From Hyphomicrobiales bacterium (GTDB lineage Bacteria > Pseudomonadota > Alphaproteobacteria > Rhizobiales > Xanthobacteraceae): a stretch of 64,000 nt of DNA. This document shows positions 27,848 to 37,930 of this stretch, piece by piece. The DNA lies in assembly GCA_017305715.1 (NCBI GenBank), contig JAFKKG010000022.1, positions 1-64,000 on the forward strand, given 5' to 3'. Every line of letters begins with the position of its first letter. Position 1 is the first letter of the stretch. A program made the position numbers and the translations under genes. The notes under the pieces were generated by a model. That model was not told the origin of the DNA and ran no database searches. It worked only from the letters and a program-made list of their open reading frames with translations.

Positions 27848-28866
27848 GCCGTCCCTACCCGATCCATCAACGCGTCCAGTTCCGCCCGCGCCGCCTGACG
27901 GTCGAGCGGCTCAGGCGGCTTTCGCGAGGCCAGCGCCCGGTTGGCGCGATCAAGGGCCTCGCCCGTCAGTTCCGGCGTCTCGGATGCGACATCGCGCATC
28001 TCGTCGAGCTTGCCGTTGCAATGCAAAACCATGTCGCAGCCGGCGTTGACGATGGCTCGGGTCCGCTCGGCGATCGATCCCGCCAATGCATTCATGGACA
28101 CGTCATCACTCATCAACAAACCTTGGAACCCGATCACGCCGCGAATCACTTGCCGGATGATTGTCGCAGAAGTCGTTGCCGGATGGACGGGGTCCAGCGC
28201 GCTAAACACAACATGTGCGGTCATCGCCATCGGCAGGTCCGCCAGCGGCTGGAAGGCGGCAAAATCGGTCCGATCGAGCTCATCCCGCCCCGTATCGACC
28301 GTCGGCAGCCGGAAATGGCTGTCCGCCGTGGCCCTTCCATGGCCGGGAATATGCTTCAGGACCGGCAACACGCCGCCCTGCTCCAGTCCATCGGTGACGG
28401 CGCGCGCGATGGCGGCCACTTTGTCCGGCTCGGTTCCATAGGCCCGGTTGCCGATCACCGCATCCGCGCCGGCGATCGGCACGTCCGCCAGCGGCAGGCA
28501 ATCGACCGTAATCCCGAGGTCGATGAGATCAGCCGCGATCAGGCGGGAGCTCAGACGGGCGGCTTTGAAGCCCAATTGTGGCTCGATGTCGTACAGCGCC
28601 CCGAAGACGGCGCCGGGCGGATAGACCGGCCAATGCGGCGGTCCCAGCCGCTGCACCCGGCCGCCCTCCTGGTCAATCAGGATTGGGGCGTCGGCGTGGC
28701 CGACCAAACCGCGTAATTCACGAACCAGCGAAGCAACTTGAGGCGGAGTCTCAATGTTACGTTTGAATAAGATGAAGCCCCATGGCCGCTCGGCACGGAT
28801 GAACGTACGCTCGTCCGCGCTCAGTTCCAGTCCCGAAATGCCCGTGATGAAAGCGCGGCTGCTCAT
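27844..28866 (-). CDS. nagZ: beta-N-acetylhexosaminidase
   Basis: 340 residues from ATG 28866 (a GTG at 28887 is the alternative). Glycoside hydrolase family 3 with KHIPGHGRATADSH and the nucleophile region LMSDDVSMNAL. NagZ removes GlcNAc from anhydromuropeptides in the cytoplasm during cell-wall recycling, a step that in other bacteria controls AmpC beta-lactamase induction. It is 46 bases after the SPOR gene and coupled to scpA, an arrangement common in Rhizobiales. Confidence 0.95.
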   Translation of the reverse strand: MSSRAFITGISGLELSADERTFIRAERPWGFILFKRNIETPPQVASLVRELRGLVGHADAPILIDQEGGRVQRLGPPHWPVYPPGAVFGALYDIEPQLGFKAARLSSRLIAADLIDLGITVDCLPLADVPIAGADAVIGNRAYGTEPDKVAAIARAVTDGLEQGGVLPVLKHIPGHGRATADSHFRLPTVDTGRDELDRTDFAAFQPLADLPMAMTAHVVFSALDPVHPATTSATIIRQVIRGVIGFQGLLMSDDVSMNALAGSIAERTRAIVNAGCDMVLHCNGKLDEMRDVASETPELTGEALDRANRALASRKPPEPLDRQAARAELDALMDRVGTA

Positions 28867-28912
28867 GGGGCCGATTAGGCCCCTCACAGCCCCCGGGTCA
28901 AGGAAACGGCCG

Positions 28913-30352
28913 TCAATTCCTTTGGATGACGCACTGCCCGCCGGCGTTTTTCAGATTCTCGCAGACCTGGGCGGCCTCGCCGCTGGAGCCGAACGGACCC
29001 ACCATGGCGCGATAGAACACGCCCTTTTCGCCGAGATCGACCCGCCGGATCGAAGCTGACCGGGTCCCCAGCACGGACGGGTATTTGCCCTGCATCATCC
29101 GGAAGGAGGCCTGCGCGTCGGCTTCGTTCTTCTGCGAGGAGACCTGAACGAGGTACCCGCCGCCGCCCGCGGGTGCGGTCTGCGCCGGATTGGTCGCCGC
29201 CATACGGGTCGCCGGGGCGGGATCGGGAGCGGCGCCTCCCGGGGCAAGCGACAGCGGCCCATTGGCACTGGCATTGGCGGATGACGGATTGCGCGGCGCG
29301 GGTGCGGCTGCCGGGGCAACCGTACGGGCCGGCCTCGCCGCAGGTGCAGCCACGCCCGCGGGAACGCCGCCATTGTCGGCATCGCCCTTGACGGCGAGGG
29401 TCTTGATCTTGCGCGGTTCGCTGTTCGGCAGCGCGGCATTGGCAGCGGTCGCCGGGGGCGGCGCAGCCGGCGAGACGCTCGAGACCGATGGCGGGCTGCC
29501 ATTCTGGTTCAGCGGCGGAAACACCACACGCGGTCCGGACCTCGTATTGACATCGACCGGAGCTTCTTCGCGCGAGACGAGCTTCTCGCCGCCGTCGCCG
29601 GGCACCATGCGGTCCGGCGTCTTGGCGGTGGCGCCATCGGCAGGCGTCGCCATGACCTTGGTCGGGCTGTTGTCGGCCTTGATGATCGGCGGCTCGCCGC
29701 TGCGGGGCGAACCGACATAGTGGCGGTAGGCGAAAGCACCTCCCGTCCCCACCACGGCCAGCGCCAGCACGGCGAACACGGTCATCAGGCCGCTGCCGCG
29801 CTTCTTCGGCTCGGGCTCTTCCTCATAGCCGCTCTGGTAGGCATAGGGATCATCCGGAAAGGCCGGATCGCGCGCATATTCCTGCTGGCCGGATTCAAGC
29901 TGGCCGTACAGCGCGTCGTCGTACCGCGAGGGATCGACGGGCTGTTCGTCCGCGTAGTGCGCCGGCTCGTGATAGTCCTGCTCGTGCGCGGCCGGTTGCT
30001 GCGCCGCGTAGCGGTGCAAGGGATGCACGGGGTTCGGCTGATAATCCAGCTCCGGCTGCTCCGGCTCGGCGTATGGCGGCGGGGCTTCGTGCCGGGCGCG
30101 CTGCATCCATGGCGGCGGGCCAGCGGGCGCGCTCACCTCGTCCTCGTCCACTGCGTCGTATTGCGGACGTATATTGGCCCGCGACTGCAACGGCTGTGGA
30201 GCTTTGGCGGCGGTGCCGAACGGATCGGTTTGCCCGATCAGCCGCGCCAGTTCCGCCAGCGGATCGCTCTCGCCTCGCACTGGAGCATTCGGGCTCGCGC
30301 CGCGATCATGGTCGTCGGCGGGAAAAGGTCGGTCCTGATATCGATCAGCCAT
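28913..30352 (-). CDS. SPOR domain membrane protein
   Basis: 479 residues from ATG 30352 (MADRYQDRPFPADD). A long acidic, Tyr/Gln/Pro-rich cytoplasmic part (1-175) precedes one membrane helix near 180-200 (MTVFAVLALAVVGTGGAFAY), a low-complexity Ala/Pro periplasmic linker, and a C-terminal SPOR domain (about 400-479) with GGYLVQVSSQKNEADAQASF. SPOR domains bind glycan strands stripped of peptides at division sites. The layout resembles FtsN or DedD. It precedes nagZ, and argS lies 118 bases upstream. Confidence 0.88.
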   Translation of the reverse strand: MADRYQDRPFPADDHDRGASPNAPVRGESDPLAELARLIGQTDPFGTAAKAPQPLQSRANIRPQYDAVDEDEVSAPAGPPPWMQRARHEAPPPYAEPEQPELDYQPNPVHPLHRYAAQQPAAHEQDYHEPAHYADEQPVDPSRYDDALYGQLESGQQEYARDPAFPDDPYAYQSGYEEEPEPKKRGSGLMTVFAVLALAVVGTGGAFAYRHYVGSPRSGEPPIIKADNSPTKVMATPADGATAKTPDRMVPGDGGEKLVSREEAPVDVNTRSGPRVVFPPLNQNGSPPSVSSVSPAAPPPATAANAALPNSEPRKIKTLAVKGDADNGGVPAGVAAPAARPARTVAPAAAPAPRNPSSANASANGPLSLAPGGAAPDPAPATRMAATNPAQTAPAGGGGYLVQVSSQKNEADAQASFRMMQGKYPSVLGTRSASIRRVDLGEKGVFYRAMVGPFGSSGEAAQVCENLKNAGGQCVIQRN

Positions 30353-30470
30353 CGTGAAGATGCATCCCCTTCGGGACAGCGCCAACCCGCCATGACCACC
30401 GAGCCATGATAACCGAATTGGCCCCTGCCAGATACCCCACGATCCCCATCGTGGGGGCCTTCGCCCCTGC

Positions 30471-32264
30471 CTACCGCATCTCGGTTGGAGCGTGGACGCC
30501 GAGAACGGCTAAGCCCGATGCCAGAACCGAGACGACGCCCTGAACCATTGCCAGTCGCGCCCTCGTGATCTCTGCATCATTATTGATAATGAAGCGTAAA
30601 TAGGGCAAATCCCGCCCCCTGGTCCAAAGCGCATGAAATTCGCTCGCGAGATCATAGAGGTAAAAAGCGATTCGGTGGGGCTCATGTGCCACGGCCGCCG
30701 CCTCGATCATGCGGGGATAGAGTGCCAATTGTTTGAGCAGGCTGAGTTCCGCAGGGTCCGTCAGCCGTTCCATCGCGGAATCCCCGAGATAGGCCCCGCG
30801 GGCGGAATCGCTCTCGGGCAGATCCGGAACCATCTCCCTTGCATTCTTGAAGATCGAATGGCCGCGGGCGTGGCCGTACTGGACGTAGAACACCGCGTTG
30901 TCCTTGGACTGCTCGATCACCTTGGCGAGGTCGAAATCCAGCACGGCATCGTTCTTGCGGAACAGCATCATGAAGCGCACGGCGTCCGAGCCGACCTCGT
31001 CGACCACCTCGCGCAAGGTGACGAAGTCGCCGGAGCGCTTTGACATCTTCACCGGCTCGCCGTCGCGCAGCAGCTTGACCAATTGCACGATCTTGACGTC
31101 GAGTTCCGCTTTGCCCGAGGTCACGGCCTTGACCGCCGCCTGCATGCGCTTGATGTAGCCGCCGTGATCGGCGCCGAACACGTCGATCAGATTGTTGAAC
31201 CCGCGATCGAACTTGTTCTTGTGGTTGGCAATGTCGGAGGCGAAATAAGTATAGGCGCCGTCCGACTTGATGAGCGGACGATCGACGTCATCACCGAATG
31301 CGGTCGCCCGGAACAACGTCTGTTCGCGATCCTCATAATCTTCGACCGGCTTGCCTTTCGGCGGCGGCAGGCGTCCTTCATAGACGTCGCCCTTGGAACG
31401 AAGGAAGTCGATGGTCTCGGTGACCTTGTTGTTCCCGGTCTCGATCAGCGACCGCTCCGAGAAAAACACATCGTGCTTGATATGGAGCGCGGCGAGATCG
31501 CCCTTGATCATCTCCATCATCATGTCGATGGCCTTGAGGCGCACGATCGGCAGCCAGGCGTTTTCCGTCATCGCGGTGAGCTTGTCGCCATACTCGGCCG
31601 CAAGCGCCTGTCCGACCGGAACGAGATAGTCGCCGGGATACAGCCCGTCCGGAATCTCGCCGATGTTCTCGCCGAGCGCCTCGCGGTAGCGCAGGAAGGC
31701 CGAACGCGCCAGCACATCGACCTGCGCGCCGGCATCGTTGATGTAATATTCGCGTGTGACGTCATAGCCTGCGAATTGCAGCAGGCTGCACAGCGCGTCG
31801 CCGAACACGGCGCCCCGGCAATGGCCGACATGCATCGGCCCGGTCGGGTTGGCCGAGACATATTCGACATTGACCTTTTCCGCGTTGCCGATCGCGCTGG
31901 CGCCGTATGCCGCGCCCTCGCGCAGCACCGTGCGCAGCGCATCGGCCCACACCTGCGGCTTCAGGGTGAGATTGATGAAGCCGGGTCCGGCGATTTCGAC
32001 GGCGGCGATCAGATCGTCGCTGCGCAGCTTTTCGGCGAATTTTTCGGCGAGATCGCGCGGCTTTGCCTTGGCCTCTTTGGCGAGCACCATCGCAGCGTTG
32101 GTCGCCATGTCGCCATGGGTCGCATCACGCGGCGGCTCGACCACGACGCGGGAGAAATCGATGCCGGCGGGCCAGTTTTCCTCGGCCGCCAGCGCGGCAC
32201 AAACGGCGTGCACGCGCGCGAGCACATCGGCGAAAAGGTGCGGAGACGTGGTTTTTTTGGACAT
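30471..32264 (-). CDS. argS: arginine-tRNA ligase
   Basis: 597 residues, class I. The HIGH motif appears as HVGH (145-148, in [13 protein letters not shown]), the KMSKS loop as [10 protein letters not shown], and the C-terminal DALR anticodon-binding domain begins near 470. It charges tRNAArg. It ends 118 bases before the SPOR gene and starts 25 bases after dgt, so dgt-argS are likely cotranscribed. Confidence 0.97.
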   Translation of the reverse strand: MSKKTTSPHLFADVLARVHAVCAALAAEENWPAGIDFSRVVVEPPRDATHGDMATNAAMVLAKEAKAKPRDLAEKFAEKLRSDDLIAAVEIAGPGFINLTLKPQVWADALRTVLREGAAYGASAIGNAEKVNVEYVSANPTGPMHVGHCRGAVFGDALCSLLQFAGYDVTREYYINDAGAQVDVLARSAFLRYREALGENIGEIPDGLYPGDYLVPVGQALAAEYGDKLTAMTENAWLPIVRLKAIDMMMEMIKGDLAALHIKHDVFFSERSLIETGNNKVTETIDFLRSKGDVYEGRLPPPKGKPVEDYEDREQTLFRATAFGDDVDRPLIKSDGAYTYFASDIANHKNKFDRGFNNLIDVFGADHGGYIKRMQAAVKAVTSGKAELDVKIVQLVKLLRDGEPVKMSKRSGDFVTLREVVDEVGSDAVRFMMLFRKNDAVLDFDLAKVIEQSKDNAVFYVQYGHARGHSIFKNAREMVPDLPESDSARGAYLGDSAMERLTDPAELSLLKQLALYPRMIEAAAVAHEPHRIAFYLYDLASEFHALWTRGRDLPYLRFIINNDAEITRARLAMVQGVVSVLASGLAVLGVHAPTEMR

Positions 32265-32289
32265 TTGCTTTGGTTACCTGGGCCGCCGC

Positions 32290-33498
32290 CTAACGCAAAT
32301 CCGGGGTCAAGTCAAAAAGCCTCTGGTGCTCGGTCAGGGCGAAACGGTCGGTCATCCCGGCGATGAAATTGCCGATCCGGCGCGCCCGCCCGGCTTCGGT
32401 CTCCCGCTCGGTCTCCTCGACCCATTCGGCCGGCAGGTCATCGGGCGATTTCTGGTATCGCGCGAACAGGTCGAACACGATCTGCTCCGCCTCGCTCATC
32501 ACCCGCATCACCCGCGTGTGACGGTACATCCGCTGTTTGAGGAACGCTTTGATCTCGGCCTCCTCGGCAGCGACCGCGGGCGGAAACGCGACCAGCGGCT
32601 GATCGTGACGGCGAACATCATGCGCCGATTGCGGCTTGGCCGCCTCCAGCCGCCTGGTGGCCTCGGAGACGACGGCCGAGATCATGTAGGAAATCAGCTC
32701 GCGCACCAGTTCCGCCCCGCGCCTGACGTCGTCGAGGTCGGGATAGGCCTTGCCGATGTCGGCGATGATGCCGGCCGTGAGCGGCATCACCTTGAGATCG
32801 TCGACGCCGAACAGGCCGGCGCGCAGGCCGTCATCGATATCGTGGGCGTCATAGGCGATGTCGTCGGCGAAGGCGGCGACCTGAGCTTCGAGCGAGGCGT
32901 AGCTCCACAGTTCCAGATCGTAAGTCCGGTTGAAATCGGCGATCCCGACCGGAATCCCGCTTTCGCGGTAGCCCCCGGCCGGCTCGCCGCTCCGCATCGT
33001 CAGCGGGCCGTTGTGCTTGACGATGCCTTCCAGCGATTCCCAGCTCAGATTGAGGCCGTCGAATTCGGGATAGCGATGCTCCAGCGAGGTCACGACCCGC
33101 AGAGTCTGGGCGTTGTGGTCGAAACCGCCATGCGCCCGCAGGCATTGGTCCAACGCCCGCTCCCCGGCATGGCCGAACGGGGGATGGCCGAGATCATGGG
33201 CCAGCGCCAAGGTCTCGGTGAGGTCCTCGTCGAGCCCGAGTTGCCGGGCCAGCGCGCGGGCGATCTGGGCGACCTCCAGCGAATGGGTCAGCCGGGTGCG
33301 GTAATGATCGCCTTCATGAAACACGAAAACTTGAGTCTTGTGTTTCAGGCGGCGGAACGCGGTGGAATGGATCACCCGGTCGCAGTCGCGCCGGAACGGG
33401 CTGCGGGTCTTGCTCGGCGGCTCCGTAAACAGCCGGCCCCGGCTGCGACCGGGATCGCAGGCGTAGGGCGCGCGGGGGGCAGCCATTCCGACCGACAC
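32290..33498 (-). CDS. dgt: deoxyguanosinetriphosphate triphosphohydrolase-like HD protein
   Basis: 402 residues from GTG 33498 (ATG 33486 is equally possible). The HD phosphohydrolase site is intact: [19 protein letters not shown] then [17 protein letters not shown], with metal-binding His and Asp residues, and [13 protein letters not shown] further on. It should hydrolyse dNTPs to nucleoside and tripolyphosphate and may shape nucleotide pools. Type 2 subfamily by length. It diverges from erpA across a 105-base gap. Confidence 0.93.
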   Translation of the reverse strand: MSVGMAAPRAPYACDPGRSRGRLFTEPPSKTRSPFRRDCDRVIHSTAFRRLKHKTQVFVFHEGDHYRTRLTHSLEVAQIARALARQLGLDEDLTETLALAHDLGHPPFGHAGERALDQCLRAHGGFDHNAQTLRVVTSLEHRYPEFDGLNLSWESLEGIVKHNGPLTMRSGEPAGGYRESGIPVGIADFNRTYDLELWSYASLEAQVAAFADDIAYDAHDIDDGLRAGLFGVDDLKVMPLTAGIIADIGKAYPDLDDVRRGAELVRELISYMISAVVSEATRRLEAAKPQSAHDVRRHDQPLVAFPPAVAAEEAEIKAFLKQRMYRHTRVMRVMSEAEQIVFDLFARYQKSPDDLPAEWVEETERETEAGRARRIGNFIAGMTDRFALTEHQRLFDLTPDLR

Positions 33499-33603
33499 GT
33501 TTTTTAGTCCTTATCCATTTGATTCTGTGAGATTAGATACATAACTATGGGGACTGCGGGATACCAATGAATTGGGTATGACGCCTCAGGCCGGAGACCT
33601 TGC

Positions 33604-33933
33604 ATGACCACTGCGATCACCGTGAGCGAGCGGGCCGCCCGCCGCATCGGGCAAATCCTCAAGACCGAGGGCGACGGCGCCATGTTGCGCATCTCCGTCG
33701 AAGGTGGCGGCTGCTCCGGCTTCCAGTACAAGTTCGACGTCGAGCACGCCCGGGCCGAGGACGATCTGGTGATCGCGCGCGAAGGCGCCGTGGTGCTGGT
33801 CGATCCGGCCTCGGTGCCCTTCCTGGCGGGCTCGGAGGTCGATTTCGTGGACGATCTGATCGGCGCCTCGTTCCGGGTGGTCAATCCGAACGCCACCGCC
33901 TCCTGCGGCTGCGGCACCAGTTTTTCGATCTGA
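33604..33933 (+). CDS. erpA: iron-sulfur cluster carrier ErpA/IscA family
   Basis: 109 residues with GGAGA upstream. The three cluster-binding cysteines are present: GGGCSGFQY near residue 37 and SCGCGTSFSI at the C-terminus. A-type carriers pass [4Fe-4S] clusters from the scaffold to apo-proteins, including respiratory complex I and isoprenoid enzymes. It stands alone, not in a suf operon. The stop is 2 bases from the convergent amidohydrolase stop. Confidence 0.92.
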   Translation: MTTAITVSERAARRIGQILKTEGDGAMLRISVEGGGCSGFQYKFDVEHARAEDDLVIAREGAVVLVDPASVPFLAGSEVDFVDDLIGASFRVVNPNATASCGCGTSFSI

Positions 33934-33935
33934 TA

Positions 33936-34799
33936 TCAGCGTGGCGCGGCGAACAGCGCCTTTGCGTTGCCGTTGGCGATCTGCTCGGCGATGACGGGCG
34001 ACAGCTGCGCCAGCCAGGCGCGGTAGCCGGCCATGATTTCACCGTAGCTCGCCCAGCGCTCCGGCACCCAGGTGTCCGAGCCGAGCAAAAAACGATCCGG
34101 ATAGCGTTCGAACAACACTCGCCATTCCGCCGTCAGTTTTCCGCCGCCATCGGTGATGCCGCTGCGATACGACAGCTCGCCCCATAGTTTCGGATATTTC
34201 GACAGCATCGCCGTGACGCGCTCGGCGGGCAGGCCAAAGCCGGTATGCGCCCAGATGATCTGTGCCTTCGGATTGTGCCGCATCAATATTTCGACCGCTT
34301 CGTCATCGGCATGGGCATGCAGATAGAGGCCGTTGGCGACGGCGAAATCGACCGTCTTTTTCACCCACTCATTTTCGGCCGACTTGCCCGACAGATGGAA
34401 TTCGCCGATGCCGCGGTAATAGCCGCGCTTGAACTCGTCCTGCACGAGATCGAAAATAACGGGATCGCCGAACCAGCTCTGGATATCTGATCGGACGCGA
34501 TAGGGCCGGATGAAGGGCACGACCTGCAGCCCGTCGGCCTTGGCGTCCATCAACGCATGCGTTCCGGTATTGGGGCGGGAGGTTGTGAGAATACCGGTGA
34601 CGCGATGCTTTTTGAACAGCGCGAGCACCTCGTCGAGCTGATAATAAGGCTTCGGTTCCCAATTATAGTGCAGATGCGCGTCGAAGATTTCGATCGGCTC
34701 GGCCGCTTGAACCGCAGGCGCTGCGATCAAGGCCGCAGCAACCAGCAGCACGCGACCCAAGGCGAACCGCGCCGCCCGCCACCGCATTGCCCGGATCAT
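33936..34799 (-). CDS. secreted amidohydrolase family protein
   Basis: 287 residues with a signal peptide of about 33 residues (ALIAAPAVQAAE). It is a TIM-barrel metal hydrolase: DAHLHYN (H-x-H ligands), GIGEFHLSGK, a His in YLHAHADDEA, IIWAHTGFG and the aspartate in LLGSDTWVP. Amidohydrolase_2 type; substrate unknown. Its ATG shares one base with the stop of the RND pump gene (TAATG), so the two are translationally coupled, hinting that the enzyme acts on something the pump moves. That link is inference. Confidence 0.85.
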   Translation of the reverse strand: MIRAMRWRAARFALGRVLLVAAALIAAPAVQAAEPIEIFDAHLHYNWEPKPYYQLDEVLALFKKHRVTGILTTSRPNTGTHALMDAKADGLQVVPFIRPYRVRSDIQSWFGDPVIFDLVQDEFKRGYYRGIGEFHLSGKSAENEWVKKTVDFAVANGLYLHAHADDEAVEILMRHNPKAQIIWAHTGFGLPAERVTAMLSKYPKLWGELSYRSGITDGGGKLTAEWRVLFERYPDRFLLGSDTWVPERWASYGEIMAGYRAWLAQLSPVIAEQIANGNAKALFAAPR

Positions 34800-37700
34800 T
34801 ATTCGGCCGCGACCACGTGCGGCCGCTCGCCCTCGCCGCTCTCGTCGTGCTGCGGCTCGAGACGGCGCTTCAGGCGGCGATCGATGCGGTCGAGATAGAT
34901 GTAGATCACCGGCGTGATGAACAGCGTCAACAACTGCGATACGCAGAGGCCACCGACCACGGCGACGCCGAGCGGCTGACGCAGTTCGGCGCCGGCGCCG
35001 GCCCCGATTGCAATCGGCAGCGTGCCGAAGATCGCGGCAAAGGTCGTCATCATGATCGGGCGGAACCGCAATAGCGCGGCTTCGCGGATCGCGTGTTCGG
35101 CGCTGAGGCCGACGCTACGCCGCTCCAGCGCGAAGTCGACCATCATGATGGCATTCTTCTTGACGATGCCGACCAGCATCACGATGCCGATCATCGCGAT
35201 CACGGACAATTCCATGTTGAACAGCATCAAGGTCAGGATCGCGCCGATACCGGCCGACGGCAGGCCCGAGATGATGGTGATCGGATGGATGAAGCTCTCG
35301 TAGAGAATGCCGAGGATGACGAACGCTGCGAACACCGCCGCCAGAATCAGGACGCCCTGCCCGCGCAGCGAATCCTGGAACACCTGCGCCGTGCCGGCAA
35401 ACCCCGTCGCGATGGTTGCCGGCAGATTCGAGCTCTGTTCAATTTTTGTGATCTCGTCGACCGCATAGCCCAGCGACGTACCCTGTGCGAGATTGAAGGA
35501 GATCGTCACCGCGGGCTGCTGTCCCTGATGATTGATCTGCAACGGACCGACCGTGGGCACCAGCTTGGCCACCGCCGAAAGCGGAATGGTCACGTTGTTT
35601 TGCGTCTTCATATAAAGCTTGGAGAGATCCGACGGATCGACGCGGAACTGCGGCTGCACTTCCAGGATGATCTGGTAGTCGTTCGACGGCATGTAGATGG
35701 TGCCGACCTGGCGCGCGCCGTACGCATTGTAGAGCTGGTTGCGAACCTGATCGACGGTGATGCCGTAGACCGCGGCCTTCTCGCGGTCGATATCGACGGT
35801 CATCTGCGGATTCTTGATGTAAAGGTCGGTGGTGACGTCGAGCAGTCCCGGCAGCTTGGCGATCCTGTCGCGCATCTCGGGCGCCAGCCGATAAAGCGAC
35901 TCGGTATCACCGCTCTGCAAGGTGTATTGATACTGGCTCTTCGACGGCCGACCTCCGATATTCAGGTTCTGAATGCTCTGGAAGAAAGCCTGCATGCCCG
36001 GAATCTGCGTCGCCTTCTGGCGCAGCCGGCTAATCACCACCGGTGCCGCGTCGCGTTGCTTCTGCGGTTTCAGCGCGATGAACAGCCGGCCGTAATTCGC
36101 GGTGGGATTTGGCCCGCCGGAACCGACGGTGCTGTTGATGTAGTCGATTGCGGGATCCGACCTCAGCACTTCCACCAAGGCTTGCTGGCGCGCCTTCATC
36201 GCTTCGAACGACGTATCGGTGGCGGCCTCGGTTATACCCGTAAGGAAGCCGGTGTCCTCTTGCGGGAAGAAGCCCTTCGGCACGATCATATAGAGGTAGA
36301 TGGTGCCGCCCAGGGTCGCCAGCGTGATGATCAGCATCAGCGCCTTGCGCGCCAGCACCCAGTCGAGCGCCCATTCGTAGCCGCGCAGCCACGATTCGAA
36401 CATCGCCTCGAAAACGCGGAGAATGACGTTCGGCTTCTTGTTCGGGTCGTGCGCCCGCAACACGCGCGCGCACAGCATCGGCGTCAGGGTCAGCGAGACA
36501 AATCCGGATACGATGATCGCGACCGATATCGTCACCGCAAATTCGCGGAACACGCGGCCGACGATGCCCCCCATCAGCAGCACCGGGATGAACACCGCGA
36601 TCAGCGAGAAGGTGATCGAGATGATCGTGAAGCCGATCTCGCGCGAGCCTTTCAGCGCGGCCTCGAACGGCCGCATGCCGTGCTCGATATGGCGGACGAT
36701 ATTTTCCAGCATGACGATGGCGTCGTCGACCACGAAACCGACCGACAGCGTCAGCGCCAGCAGCGTCATGTTGTTGATGGAGTAGTCGAGCGCATACATC
36801 ACCGCGCAGGTTCCGAACAGCGAAATCGGAACCGCCAGCGCCGGGATGAAGGTGGCCGAGGCCGAACGCAGGAACAGGAAGATCACCAGGATGACCAGCC
36901 CAACCGCGATCAGCAGCGTCTCCTCGACATCGGCGACCGCCTGCCGCACCGAGATGGAGCGGTCCATCATCACCTGCATGGTCACAGAGGGCGGAATCGA
37001 CGCCCGCAGGGACGGCAGTTTCGCCAGCACGCCATCCACCACGGCGACGGTATTGGCATCCGGCTGCTTCTGGATCGCCAGCACGATCGCCCGCTCATTG
37101 CCCAGCCAGGTCGCGATCTTGTCGTTCTCGACACTGTCGTAGATTTTGGCGACTTCATCGAGCTTGACCGGCGAACCGTTCCGCCACGCCACGACGACCT
37201 TGCTGTAATCGGCCGCCTTGTCCATCTGGCCCGAGGCCTGCAGCGCCACGTCCTGTTTCGGGCCGTTCAGGGTGCCGACCGGCGTCGACGAGTTGGCGCG
37301 CGATACCGCGGTCCGGATGTCATCGAGCGACAATCCCCGCGCCGCGGCGGCTTCGGGATCGGCCTGGACCCGAATCGCGAATTTCTGGGGGCCGTAGATC
37401 AGGACCTGCGCGACGCCGGGAAGCTGCGACAGCGCCTGCCCGATCGTGATGTCGCCGTACTCGTTGACCGTCGACAGCGGCAGCGTCGCCGACCCGAGCG
37501 AGACGAACAGCACCGGGAAGTCGGCCGGGTTCACTTTGCGGAAACTCGGCGGGATCGTCATTTCGATCGGCAGCCGGCGCTGCGCAATGGTCAGCGCGGT
37601 CTGCACATCGAGCGCCGCGGCATCGATATTGCGGTTGAGGTCGAACTGGATGGTGATGACGCTCGTGCCCTGCGACGAACTCGACGACATCGAGGAGATG

Positions 37701-37927
37701 CCGGCGATAGTCGACAGCTGGCGCTCGATGATGCCGGCGACCGAGGCCGCCATCGTGTCCGCGCTGGCGCCCGGCAGGGTCGCCGTCACGTTGATGGTCG
37801 GGAAGTCCACGCGTGGCAGCGCCGATACCGGCAGCAGGCGGAACCCGAACACGCCGAAGGCGATGATCGAGGCCGTGATCAACGTTGTCATCACGGGCCG
37901 GCGGATACACAGCTCGGAGAGCGTCAT
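34799..37927 (-). CDS. RND efflux transporter permease (MdtB/MdtC-like)
   Basis: 1042 residues, typical for a hydrophobe/amphiphile RND pump: N-terminal SELCIRRPVMTTLITASIIAF, 12 membrane helices in two halves, and the proton-relay aspartates in SVGFVVDDAIVMLENIVRH. The periplasmic porter loops follow each first helix. It exports drugs, lipids or metabolites with an adaptor and an outer-membrane channel. The adaptor gene ends 3 bases upstream; no outer-membrane factor gene is nearby. The substrate cannot be told. Confidence 0.93.
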   Translation of the reverse strand: MTLSELCIRRPVMTTLITASIIAFGVFGFRLLPVSALPRVDFPTINVTATLPGASADTMAASVAGIIERQLSTIAGISSMSSSSSQGTSVITIQFDLNRNIDAAALDVQTALTIAQRRLPIEMTIPPSFRKVNPADFPVLFVSLGSATLPLSTVNEYGDITIGQALSQLPGVAQVLIYGPQKFAIRVQADPEAAAARGLSLDDIRTAVSRANSSTPVGTLNGPKQDVALQASGQMDKAADYSKVVVAWRNGSPVKLDEVAKIYDSVENDKIATWLGNERAIVLAIQKQPDANTVAVVDGVLAKLPSLRASIPPSVTMQVMMDRSISVRQAVADVEETLLIAVGLVILVIFLFLRSASATFIPALAVPISLFGTCAVMYALDYSINNMTLLALTLSVGFVVDDAIVMLENIVRHIEHGMRPFEAALKGSREIGFTIISITFSLIAVFIPVLLMGGIVGRVFREFAVTISVAIIVSGFVSLTLTPMLCARVLRAHDPNKKPNVILRVFEAMFESWLRGYEWALDWVLARKALMLIITLATLGGTIYLYMIVPKGFFPQEDTGFLTGITEAATDTSFEAMKARQQALVEVLRSDPAIDYINSTVGSGGPNPTANYGRLFIALKPQKQRDAAPVVISRLRQKATQIPGMQAFFQSIQNLNIGGRPSKSQYQYTLQSGDTESLYRLAPEMRDRIAKLPGLLDVTTDLYIKNPQMTVDIDREKAAVYGITVDQVRNQLYNAYGARQVGTIYMPSNDYQIILEVQPQFRVDPSDLSKLYMKTQNNVTIPLSAVAKLVPTVGPLQINHQGQQPAVTISFNLAQGTSLGYAVDEITKIEQSSNLPATIATGFAGTAQVFQDSLRGQGVLILAAVFAAFVILGILYESFIHPITIISGLPSAGIGAILTLMLFNMELSVIAMIGIVMLVGIVKKNAIMMVDFALERRSVGLSAEHAIREAALLRFRPIMMTTFAAIFGTLPIAIGAGAGAELRQPLGVAVVGGLCVSQLLTLFITPVIYIYLDRIDRRLKRRLEPQHDESGEGERPHVVAAE

Positions 37928-37930
37928 CGG